A program made the position numbers and the translations under genes. From CAVPDA01 sp963702495 (GTDB taxonomy: Bacteria > Pseudomonadota > Gammaproteobacteria > Burkholderiales > Rhodocyclaceae): a DNA stretch of 64,000 nt. The notes under the pieces were generated by a model. It saw only the letters and a program-made list of their open reading frames with translations, had not been told where the DNA came from and searched no databases. This document shows positions 35,805 through 44,053 of the stretch, one piece after another. The stretch lies in contig CAVPDA010000018.1 of NCBI GenBank assembly GCA_963702495.1, positions 62,001 through 126,000 on the forward strand. The letters are read 5' to 3'. How positions within the stretch are numbered: the stretch's first letter is position 1; every line of letters begins with the position of its first letter.

Positions 35805-38503
35805 TCACGGCGGATTCGCGCAATTCTCGCTGCTGTCCCGCATCCAGTCCCGGCCTGACTGGCCATTGCCGGGGGCGCCGGCGGATCCGCAATTGGTCTC
35901 GGTCCATTGCCCGCTGCGGGCGAAGCTGCGGATCTTGTTCATCGCGTTCATGTAGTAGGGGCCATTGGTGTAGCCGGCGGAGGCGTTGTTGCGCACCTGG
36001 GTGCCGGCGGCGAGGCCCACTTCCGGCCCGACATCGTTCAGATTGACCAGCAGCGCCTTGTTCTTCCAGCCGTGGGGCACCGCCACATGGCACCAGGAGC
36101 AGCGCATGCGGCCGTATTCACTTGTCGGCGTGAATGGTATGCCCGTCGCCCTTGTCGGTGAAAAAGCCGGTTGCGGTTGTCGCTGCGGGTGGAGTAACTG
36201 GCGTAGTTGTGGCACTTGAAACAGACGCCGTTGGCCTGCTGCCCGGTACCGGTCAGGGTGTTCCACACGCCCTTCAACAGGAAGTTGTTGGCCGAGCCGT
36301 GGGGCCCCCACGGGTTGCCGTCCTCGTTGGCATTGGTGTTGCCGGTAGGCATCGCCGTTTCGGCCCCGGCGGCGCGGGTGGTGTCGGAACCGTGGCAGTC
36401 GGAGCAGTACATGGTCTGATTGCCCGGGCCTCCGGCATTGCTCCAGGGCGCCCGGAAAATCGTCGCCAGGGCGGCGCCGCCGCGGGAGGTGCGGCCGGTG
36501 GAATTCATCACCGGATGCCAGCTGCGGTGGTTGTTGGTGCTGAAGGCGGTCGCCGCTCCGGCGTCGAGGCCGTTGCCGGCGGGAGCATCGCCGCGATGGG
36601 CCAAGGGCGCCTGGAACTCCTTGGCCTGATTGGTGTAGCTGGTGTGGATTCGCCCATCGTTGGCCCGCGCGGAAGGCGTCAGGCCGGCGCTGGTGCCGAG
36701 CTGGGGCCGCACCAGGCTGTTGGGATAGATGTTGTCGTCGTTGTAGCCGTAGTTCGAGTGGCACTTGAGGCAGATCTGGTATTCGCGGGTGACGAAGTTG
36801 AAAGTGTTCTGGTTGTCGCTGACGGGGGTCACCGTCGTCGTCCCGGGGTCGCCGCGCTTGACGATGAAGCTGCTCGGCAGCACCTGGAACGAGGCGCTGC
36901 CGTAGGTCGGCTCCACCCCGAAGCCGCCGCGCAGCACGCCCGAGATGAGGTTGTCGTGGACATACCCACCCAGGTCCTCGTGGCGATGGGTACCTGCCTT
37001 CTCAGGCGCGCCGGCGAGTACGCCGCGCACGCCCGACTGGAACTTCACCACGCGGTGCGGGTTGTGGCAGTCGGTGCATTCGGCATGGCGCCGCGCCAGT
37101 TGATTGCGCGATTCCAGGAAATCCGCGCCGCAGCCGGCATCCGTCAGCTTCGAGCAGTCGATGAAACCCGGATCGTTGAAGCTGGCGCTGATCTCATGCA
37201 CTTCCGTCCCGCCCTGGTCGGCGTTGCTGATGGGCATGCGCCGGGGGCTCAGGAAATCGGTCTTGATGTTCGGCACCTGGGCCGAGGTGTTGAGCACCGA
37301 GTCGCCGGCCAGGGTATGGCACTGGTAGCAGGTCTCCTCGATGGCGGAGTTTCCGCCCTGTTTCGGAGTGCCGACGCTGTCCGTGCCCTCGCGCAGCAGG
37401 CGGCGCGCTCCCTGCACCGTGTGGGTGTCGTGGCAGTTGAGGCAGGCCGCCTGCCAGACCCGGGTGTTGTCCGGAAACTCGCGCACCTGGGCCGCCGCCA
37501 CCTTGTAGATCTCGTCCGCCACCAGCGGATTGGCGTGGGCGGAATAAGCCCACACGCCCGGGGTGACGTTCTTCTCGTGGCAGCCGATGCAGATGATGTC
37601 CTGCTCCGGCGAGTAGGTCGTGGCCAGCGTCGTCGCCGGGTCCACGGTCTGAAAGCGGCTCTGGCGCAGGAACTTCTGGTTGCCTTGGGCGAGGTCGGTT
37701 TCGCGCAGGTGCGGGTCGTGGCAGGTGCCGCACTGCACCTGCCCCTGGTTTGCGGGACCGGTTCGCTCCAGCGGCAGCTTGGGCTTCACCCCGCCCGGGG
37801 TGCGCACGCCGATCACACTGCCGTCGGCCGGGTAGCGCTGATCCGGCGTCAGGCGCCGCAGCTCGCCGTCGCGCACGGCGAGCTGGTCGGTGAAGGTGAG
37901 GGAGATCGGATGGTCGTTGCGCAGGTCGATGCCGATCTTGCGCGTGAAGCCGCTGATTTCCCCGAAGGTGCCGCCCGGCATCGTGCCGCCGGCCCCGGTG
38001 CCCTGCATGTCGATGGCGACCGTGCCCTGGGTGGTGGCCGAGCCGGTGCCGTTCATCACGTTCACGTTGCCGATGGCGAGCGATCCGTCGTGGCAGGACA
38101 GGCACAGCTTGGAGGTTCCACCCGGCTGCTGCAACTGGCCCTCGATGACGTTGGCGTCGAGCGTGGCGGAGGTGTAGGGGGTATAGGTCTGGGTGGACAG
38201 CTGGCGGTTCCACAGCGGCGTGACGCCGGGGGTGGCGCCATGGGGGGTGTGGCAGAAGACGCAGACCTGGGTTTCGGTGGACGCCTTGACGGTGCGCGGC
38301 GGGACCGTGCCGGTGGCCGGCGCCCGGGTCGCCGGATCGATGTAGGTATAGGTCGACGCGTCCGGCACGGCGGAAAGGTTGTGCTTCGTGCCGCGCACAT
38401 CGGATATGCGCGCCGCCGCCACCCAGCCCGTGCTCGCCATGAGGAGGATCGCTGCCAACGCCAGCGCGAACGCCGACGCCATCCGGTTGCCTGCGTGCTT
38501 CAT
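35805..38503 (-). CDS. multiheme cytochrome c, 11 CXXCH (frameshifted near 3' end)
   Basis: A secreted cytochrome of about 898 residues after correction. Signal peptide FALALAAILLMASTGWVAAA, then the family start RGTKHNLS and CXXCH motifs CVFCH, CLSCH, CGTCH, CIGCH, CLNCH, CYQCH, CTDCH, CLKCH, CSDCH, CFKCH and, after the frameshifts, CSWCH. Two single-base insertions are inferred, in the A5 run at 36161-36165 and near 36120; removing both joins ...NRLFTDKGDGHTIHADK to EYGRMRCSWCHVAVPHG. It shares its N-terminal pattern with the four-heme cytochromes at 47541 and 49875. Likely an electron-transfer hub at or near the outer membrane; location is inferred. Start overlaps the NHL gene stop (ATGA). 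Confidence 0.87.
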
Positions 38504-39657
38504 TCCTGACTCTCCGCTTCGCCGCCGAGGAACTGGAACACCATCACCCGACCGTTGAACATGTCGGCCACGAAGACGCGGTTCCGTCCATCCACCCATA
38601 CCCCCGCCGGCAGATAGAACTTGCCCGTCTCCTGACCGACGCCGCCGATCGGCATCAGAAACTCGCCGCGGCGATTGAAAACCAGCAAATGATCATAGTA
38701 CGACTCGACGACGTACACGTTGCCCTCGCTGTCCACCGCCACACCCTTGGGGCGGACCAGGTTGCCCACCGTGAGCCCGCGGGCGCCGATCTTGCGCAGG
38801 GTACTGCCGGTGTCCGCCTCCAGCACCTCGATGCGGGCATTCATGGTGTCCGACACGTACAGCTCGCCGTTGGCCAGCGCGAGGTGGGTCGGGAAATTGA
38901 GCTGCTCCGCGCCCTCGCCGCGGCTGCCGATGGTGCGCTCCAGCCGGCCATCGGCATCGAATACCTTGATGTCGTGGCCATAAGTATCCGCGACGTAGAG
39001 CTGCTGGCGCGCCGGGTCGTAGGCCAAGCCGGTCGGACGCTTGAGGATGCCCTTGCCGACCGGCCGCAGCGGGTTGCCCTTGGCATCGAGGCGGGCGACG
39101 AGCGCGAGATCGGCATCGGCAACGAACACCGTTCCCTCCGGTCCCAGCGCGATGCCGATGGGCGCCTGGAAGCGCTTGAGGCCGTCGGCCTGCTCCCACA
39201 CCAGCAGTTCCCCCGCCTGCTCGTCGAAGACGAAGACGCCGCCGCGGCTGACGTCGGTGACATAGATGCGGCCGCGTTCGTCCACGACGCCGGCTTGCGG
39301 CCGCTGCAGCACGGTGGGGATCGCCTCGCCCGCCACCAGTCCCGTGATCCAGCGCCACACCGAGCCGGCGGTATCGCCCGCACCTTCCTCGCGCTTGAAG
39401 TTGCCCTCGCCGGTGAGCTGTCCGGCATAGAAGTAGCGCGGAACCTCCGGCTGCGGCGGGAACAGGACCCGTTTGCCCTCCGGCGCTTCCTCCATGCCGA
39501 AATGCAGCCGCGCCGGCGGACCCGATGCGCAGCCGGACAGAAGGAGCGTTCCCGCCGCCAGGGCGACGCCCAGCCGGCGCCGGAGCCTGCCGTCGCGGCG
39601 CGGCACGCCTCCCGCCGCCCTACCAGCGTCCCGGTCCGGTGGTCGAATGTCCGCCAT
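38500..39657 (-). CDS. NHL-repeat beta-propeller lipoprotein
   Basis: 385 residues with a late lipobox (GTLLLSGCAS) and NHL repeats (RPQAGVVDERGRIYVTD, APIGIALGPEGTVFVADADL, RPTGLAYDPARQQLYVADTY, RPKGVAVDSEGNVYVVES, LPAGVWVDGRNRVFVADMF). The long basic N-terminus suggests translation may begin closer to the lipobox. Translationally coupled to the 11-heme cytochrome downstream; a second NHL lipoprotein (48760) likewise accompanies a multiheme cytochrome. Likely a surface or periplasmic scaffold for the cytochrome. Confidence 0.85.
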   Translation of the reverse strand: MADIRPPDRDAGRAAGGVPRRDGRLRRRLGVALAAGTLLLSGCASGPPARLHFGMEEAPEGKRVLFPPQPEVPRYFYAGQLTGEGNFKREEGAGDTAGSVWRWITGLVAGEAIPTVLQRPQAGVVDERGRIYVTDVSRGGVFVFDEQAGELLVWEQADGLKRFQAPIGIALGPEGTVFVADADLALVARLDAKGNPLRPVGKGILKRPTGLAYDPARQQLYVADTYGHDIKVFDADGRLERTIGSRGEGAEQLNFPTHLALANGELYVSDTMNARIEVLEADTGSTLRKIGARGLTVGNLVRPKGVAVDSEGNVYVVESYYDHLLVFNRRGEFLMPIGGVGQETGKFYLPAGVWVDGRNRVFVADMFNGRVMVFQFLGGEAESQE

Positions 39658-40000
39658 AGATTCCGCTGGGCAGGCCGGGTTTGCCGGAATGGCACAGGTC
39701 GCAGCGATCCGGGCCCCACGCCACTTCGTTGTTGTGGCACATGCCGCAAAACTTGCCGTCGATGATGTCGGTCATCAGCACGTCATTGGCCCCGGCCCGC
39801 ATCTTGAATCCGAGCTCGTGGTGGCACACCTTGCAGCGGAAGCGGATGCGGTGGAACCAGTGCGGAAAGATCACCGGCCGCACGCCTTCCTGCTCGGAAC
39901 GCTTGTTGATCACCACGTCGCCGTACTCGCCGTAGGCCGATCCCGTCAGGATCAGCATCGCGACGACGCATCCGGCAAGGATGCCCGACCCCGTTCGCAT
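39620..40000 (-). CDS. triheme c7-type cytochrome (class B)
   Basis: 126 residues: signal peptide, then EYGDVVINKRS, RPVIFPHWFHRIRFRCKVCH, CGMCH, and CDLCHSGKPG: three CXXCH and matched His ligands in a small triheme fold. Near-identical in plan to the cytochrome at 43594-44013 (class B). Probably a soluble periplasmic electron shuttle. Overlaps the NHL gene by 38 bases and follows the class A c7 by 12. Confidence 0.9.
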   Translation of the reverse strand: MRTGSGILAGCVVAMLILTGSAYGEYGDVVINKRSEQEGVRPVIFPHWFHRIRFRCKVCHHELGFKMRAGANDVLMTDIIDGKFCGMCHNNEVAWGPDRCDLCHSGKPGLPSGIYGGHSTTGPGRW

Positions 40001-40012
40001 CCCTTTCCCCTC

Positions 40013-40627
40013 TCATCTCGGTGCGCCGGCGGCCGCCGGGGGTGCCGGCGGCGGGGCGGGCACCAGCGCGCCACTGGCCGGCCGCTGCACGTTGCGCGCG
40101 ACGCTGTGACAGCGTGAGCATTCCGTCAGCGGAAAGGACACGGCGCCGTGGCACAGGCCGCACTGTTCGCCTTCGAGAATGGCGAGCATCGAAATCTTGT
40201 TCGCGCCCGTCTTGGACTTGAACAGGTGCTCGTGGCAGTTGCTGCAATCGAGCCACAACGTGTGGGCCCGGTGCGGAAATCGGACGATCGGCATGCCGCC
40301 GTTCAGATTCATCAGGATATCACCGTCGAGGACGCGGATCTTGGTCTCGGGCCGGATGTTGGTGCGCGGGTTGATCGCGCCTTTCTCCAGCGCCTCGACC
40401 CAGCGCACCATGTTGCCCGCGGTATCCGGCGGCAACTTCGACAAGGCGTCCCCAGGCTGCTGCAGCGCGCGGATCGCCGGGCTCTTCGGATCGTGGATGC
40501 CGTCCTGCTCGAGCGGCAGCCAATTGGCGCCGAACGCCGGCACAAACGCGAGAGCCGCAGCGAGACCGATGATTCGTGCGGCGACCGCAATAACTCGCCC
40601 GATCGCTGATCTGCATGGCGGTTCCAT
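40013..40627 (-). CDS. triheme c7-type cytochrome (class A)
   Basis: 204 residues: signal peptide, a conserved spacer (QDGIHDPKSPAIRALQQP ... VRWVEALEKGAINPR), and triheme domain with HTLWLDCSNCH, CGLCH, CSRCH and a Pro/Ala tail. The spacer is shared with the C-terminal half of the fused cytochrome at 42483 (QDGIHDPANDGTQALQPP), showing common origin. Periplasmic electron carrier. Confidence 0.88.
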   Translation of the reverse strand: MEPPCRSAIGRVIAVAARIIGLAAALAFVPAFGANWLPLEQDGIHDPKSPAIRALQQPGDALSKLPPDTAGNMVRWVEALEKGAINPRTNIRPETKIRVLDGDILMNLNGGMPIVRFPHRAHTLWLDCSNCHEHLFKSKTGANKISMLAILEGEQCGLCHGAVSFPLTECSRCHSVARNVQRPASGALVPAPPPAPPAAAGAPR

Positions 40628-40637
40628 ACGTTCGAAG

Positions 40638-41546
40638 TCAGCCGGGGATGTAGATTCCGGAGTTGCGTATCGCCTTCACCAACTCGGTCGTGGAATCCTC
40701 GAGCAGTTGGACTGCCTTGCCGTGGTCGCCGCGGGACGCGGTGGCCTCGGCTTCGCCCCGGAGCTGCTTCGCCTTGGCCAGGAATCCCTGCACCATGCGG
40801 TCGCTGTCGCCGCGCTTTTCATCGAGCAGTACCGTGATCAGCATCTGGTGCGTGTCGTTGCGGTCGAGTTCGTAGCGGTACTCCTCCTCCTTGTTGGCGA
40901 AGTGCAGGCTGCGCACCAGCGTGTCGCCGCCGCGCATCGACCCGATCGAACTGCGGGCCACCAGGTAGGCCTTGTCCAGAGTCTGGCGCGCCTCGGCGTA
41001 CTTGTTCTCCGCCGCCAGCCGGTTGGCTTCCTGCATCGCCTTCTCGATGCTGCGGCTGCTCTCGGCGGCGTCTTTGACGTTGGGTTTCTCCTTGGCGATG
41101 CGCTGCTGCGCCGCCAGCAGCGCCTTCACGCTGTCCATGCGCGTCTGGAAGTCGACCTTGGCCTTGTCCGCGACCACTTTTTCCGGCTGCGCCGAGCGCA
41201 CCGCCTCGAACATCAGCGCGCTGGCTTCGTCCAGCAGCTTCGAGGTGCGGGCATAGTCGCCCTGCTTGAAGGCCTCCTGCGCTTGGCCGTAGGCTTCGCG
41301 CGCCTTGACGCGCTTTTGCGCCGCCTGGTCGTCGCCGCTGCCTTCCACCTGGCGCGCGCCGGAGGATTTCTCCAGCAGGGTACCGACCGACTGCAGTCGC
41401 TTCTCCACCTGGGTGCGATCGCTGTCGCTGCCCTGGCGCTTGAGCCGCTCTGCGGCACTGGGTTCCGACTGGGCGCCGGCGGGAACGCCGGCAACCAGCA
41501 GGACTGCGCCGGCGAGCAAGGCGGCGGTGAGATGGGACAATTGCAT
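40638..41546 (-). CDS. exported helical protein, unknown (paralogue of next gene)
   Basis: 302 residues, signal peptide (LTAALLAGAVLLVAGVPAGA), otherwise highly helical and charged with TPR-like pairs (AYGQAQEAFKQGDYARTSKL, NRLAAENKYAEARQTLDKAY). A conserved stretch EEEYRYELDRNDTHQMLITVLL corresponds to DEFAYEMERNRSFGDLVPVAI of the neighbouring protein, so the two are paralogues. No heme motif and no recognised family. Placed between the two sets of c7 cytochromes; a periplasmic organising or docking role is only a guess. Confidence 0.7.
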   Translation of the reverse strand: MQLSHLTAALLAGAVLLVAGVPAGAQSEPSAAERLKRQGSDSDRTQVEKRLQSVGTLLEKSSGARQVEGSGDDQAAQKRVKAREAYGQAQEAFKQGDYARTSKLLDEASALMFEAVRSAQPEKVVADKAKVDFQTRMDSVKALLAAQQRIAKEKPNVKDAAESSRSIEKAMQEANRLAAENKYAEARQTLDKAYLVARSSIGSMRGGDTLVRSLHFANKEEEYRYELDRNDTHQMLITVLLDEKRGDSDRMVQGFLAKAKQLRGEAEATASRGDHGKAVQLLEDSTTELVKAIRNSGIYIPG

Positions 41547-41561
41547 CTGAACCTCCGTTCG

Positions 41562-42486
41562 CTAATCCGATTTTTCGGCGGCGGCATCCTTGGGCATCAC
41601 CAGCCCGGCGGCGAGCAGGGCCCGCTGCAGATGACTGGTGCCGGCCCGGATCGACTTCAACGCCGCCGTGTAATTCTTGCCGCTCCGCTTCGCGCTGCGC
41701 CTGTTCGCGCATGCCGCGATTCTGCTCGACATAGCGGTCGACCAGCCGCGTCGCGTCGGCCGTGGGCTTGAGTTCGGCGATGGCCACCGGAACCAGGTCG
41801 CCGAAGCTGCGGTTGCGCTCCATCTCGTAGGCGAACTCGTCCGCCGGCGTGTCGAACTTTTCCGCGTACTCCAGCGTCGCCGATCCGAGCACCTTGTTGA
41901 TCCCGACCAGCAGGTCCTTCTCGGCTTTCTCCATGAGACGGGCCGCCTCGCCGAGCTTCTCCGAGTTCGCCGCCGACTTGGCCTCTTCGATCATGGCGTC
42001 GACACGTTCCAATTCCCGGTCGCGCGGCGCAGCGCCCGACGTCTGCGGCTTGCCGCGAGCGAGGTGACGCGCATAGGAGCCGCGCAGCGCCTCGACGCTT
42101 TCCTGCAGCCGCGCGTAGCGGACCCGGTCCTCGATGGCACGCGTGCTGGGGTCCGGCACCATCTGACGGGCGCGACCGATGTTCCACATCGCTTCGTTGA
42201 GGAACTGCTCGGCCCGCGCCAGATCCCCGGTCTGGAGGTGGATCACGGCTTGGTGGTAGCCGTCCTGGGCAGTGGCGAACAGGCGCTTCGCGTCGGCGTT
42301 CTGGCTGGCGTTGATGCGCGCGGACACGGGCGAATCGCCGAGCAGGCTGCGCACCAGGGTTTCCTTCTGCCGCACGACCTGGGAACTGGGCGCGGCGGCC
42401 GCCGGGGCGGGCGGGGCGTCCTGGGCCGCCACCCGCAGCGCCGGAGCGAGCAGCAGGCCGGCGGCGATGAGGGCGGTCCGCTTCAC
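41562..42486 (-). CDS. exported helical protein, unknown (frameshifted near 3' end)
   Basis: About 307 residues from GTG 42486, which overlaps the stop of the preceding cytochrome (GTGA). Signal peptide (ALIAAGLLLAPALRVAAQ), then helical TPR-like sequence (YHQAVIHLQTGDLARAEQFL, LERVDAMIEEAKSAANSEKL). One extra base at about 41673-41680 shifts the frame; after correction it ends YTAALKSIRAGTSHLQRALL...AAAEKSD. Paralogue of the protein at 40638. Function unknown; conserved position within the cytochrome operon is the only clue. Confidence 0.68.
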
Positions 42487-43583
42487 TTCTTGGCCCCGGC
42501 AGGAGCGGCCGCCGGCGCCTCCGCCGTGCGCTCCGTCGTGCCGTCCTTCTTCTTCGAATGGCACAGGCGGCATTCCGACACCGGGAACGCGACCTTGCCA
42601 TGGCAGACGCCGCACTTCTGGCCGAGCAGGATGGCCGCCATGCTGATCTGGTTGGCGCCCTTCTGCGGCACGAAGATCGCCGGGTGACAGTTGGAGCAGT
42701 CGAGCCACTCGGTGTGCTGCTTGTGCGGATAGACCACGTCGGGCATCGAGCCCTTGACCTCGCGCACGATGTTCAGATCCATCACCACCGGTTCGGCCTT
42801 GACGTCGGAGCGATCCCAGCGCGGATTGATCTTCTTCTCGGCCAGTGCCTGCACCCAGTTCACCCGATTGCCGGCACTGCTCTTCGGCATCTTGTCGAAG
42901 GCCGACAGCGGCGGCTGCAGCGCCTGGGTGCCGTCGTTGGCGGGATCATGGATGCCGTCCTGGGTTGGCGCCGCGTTGCGCTGTCCCATTGGGCGCAGCA
43001 GGCGGTTGAATGCATTTACGTCGCCGCTGGCTGCGGTGGTCGGCGCGGTCGCCGCGACAGGAGCGGCCGCCGGGGCTGCCGCAGCGGCAGGCTTGTCGGC
43101 CTTGGCTGTCGCCGCGTCGTCCTTCTTCGCCGCGGGTTCTTTCGCTGCCGGCTTGTCCGCCTTGGCTGCAGCCTCGTCCTTCTTCGCCGCGGGTTCTTTC
43201 GCGGCGGGCTCGTCCTTCTTGGTGGCCGCGGCAGCGGGCTTGTCCTTGGCGGCCGCATCCTCCTTCTTCGCCGGCTTCGACACCTGCGCCAGCATGTAGT
43301 CCACCGCGGATTTCACCTCGGCGTCCGACAGATTCGGGTTGCCGCCCTTGGCCGGCATGCCCTTGGGCGTGCCGGCCAACGCGCTTTGGTAGAGCTTGGC
43401 GGCTCCCCCGGCGATGCGGGGCGACCAGTCGGCGGCATTGCCGAAGCGGGGCGCGCCGTTGATTCCCGTGGCGTGGCAGACGGAACAGGTCTTGTCGTAG
43501 ATGCCCTTGCCGGCGCCCTGTGCCGACGAGGCGGCGGACACCGCGAGGAGCAGGGGGGCGACGATCAATGCGAGTGTTTTCAT
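42483..43583 (-). CDS. fused monoheme-triheme cytochrome with Ala/Lys/Pro linker
   Basis: 366 residues with three parts. A signal peptide and cytochrome c5-like domain (CSVCHATGINGAPRFGN, MPAKGGNPNLSDAEVKSAVDY, one heme); a low-complexity linker of about 90 residues rich in Ala, Lys, Pro and Glu (repeats such as AAKEPAAKKDE); and a class A c7 domain (EWLDCSNCHPAIF, CGVCH, CRLCH, three hemes). The flexible linker could let the monoheme domain swing between partners. The separate single-domain homologues are also in the window (50805 and 40013). Confidence 0.88.
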   Translation of the reverse strand: MKTLALIVAPLLLAVSAASSAQGAGKGIYDKTCSVCHATGINGAPRFGNAADWSPRIAGGAAKLYQSALAGTPKGMPAKGGNPNLSDAEVKSAVDYMLAQVSKPAKKEDAAAKDKPAAAATKKDEPAAKEPAAKKDEAAAKADKPAAKEPAAKKDDAATAKADKPAAAAAPAAAPVAATAPTTAASGDVNAFNRLLRPMGQRNAAPTQDGIHDPANDGTQALQPPLSAFDKMPKSSAGNRVNWVQALAEKKINPRWDRSDVKAEPVVMDLNIVREVKGSMPDVVYPHKQHTEWLDCSNCHPAIFVPQKGANQISMAAILLGQKCGVCHGKVAFPVSECRLCHSKKKDGTTERTAEAPAAAPAGAKK

Positions 43584-43593
43584 GGCCGTCCCC

Positions 43594-44013
43594 TCACTTC
43601 GTGCCCTGCGGCACGCTCAGCTTCTGGATCGTGCTCTCATGCACCTGGGTCGCCGTTCCCGGCTTGGCGGAATGGCACAGGTTGCAGTTCTCCACCGACC
43701 AGGCGATTTCGCCGTTGTGGCAGGCACCGCAGTACTGGCCGTCGATGATCTTGAGCATGTTGATCTTGTTGCCCCCGGCCTTGAACTCGAAACCGAGGTC
43801 GGCATGGCACACCTTGCAACGAAAGCGCACCCGGTGGAACCAGTGGGGGAAGACGACAGGCCGCATGCCCGCCGCGTCCGAATAGTTGTTCATGACGACG
43901 TCGCCGTATTCGGCGCGCGCACTGCCGGCACCCAGGAAGAGCGCCAGCAAAAGTGCCGCCAGCACCAGGCTGAATGCCGGCCCGGCTCGCCGCGGGCCTG
44001 ATTGACTGCTCAT
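43594..44013 (-). CDS. triheme c7-type cytochrome (class B)
   Basis: About 139 residues: signal peptide (FSLVLAALLLALFLGAGSARA), AEYGDVVMNNYSDAAGMRP, HWFHRVRFRCKVCH, CGACH and CNLCHSAKPG. Start ATG 44013 has AGAGGG upstream. Same class as 39620-40000. It follows the barrel gene by 40 bases, suggesting it is the immediate periplasmic partner of the outer-membrane conduit. Confidence 0.9.
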   Translation of the reverse strand: MSSQSGPRRAGPAFSLVLAALLLALFLGAGSARAEYGDVVMNNYSDAAGMRPVVFPHWFHRVRFRCKVCHADLGFEFKAGGNKINMLKIIDGQYCGACHNGEIAWSVENCNLCHSAKPGTATQVHESTIQKLSVPQGTK

Positions 44014-44053
44014 TTCGATCCCTCTGTTATGGTGTGTTATCCGGTCCCGCAAT

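Noticed and set aside
36134..38509. Plus-strand open frame of about 791 codons opposite the 11-heme cytochrome
   Set aside because: The minus strand carries ten regularly placed CXXCH motifs and a signal peptide; the plus frame is a compositional shadow.
42483..43583. Ala/Lys/Pro-rich segment as a histone H1-like DNA-binding protein
   Set aside because: It lies between two heme-binding domains behind a signal peptide, so it is an exported linker, not a nucleoid protein.
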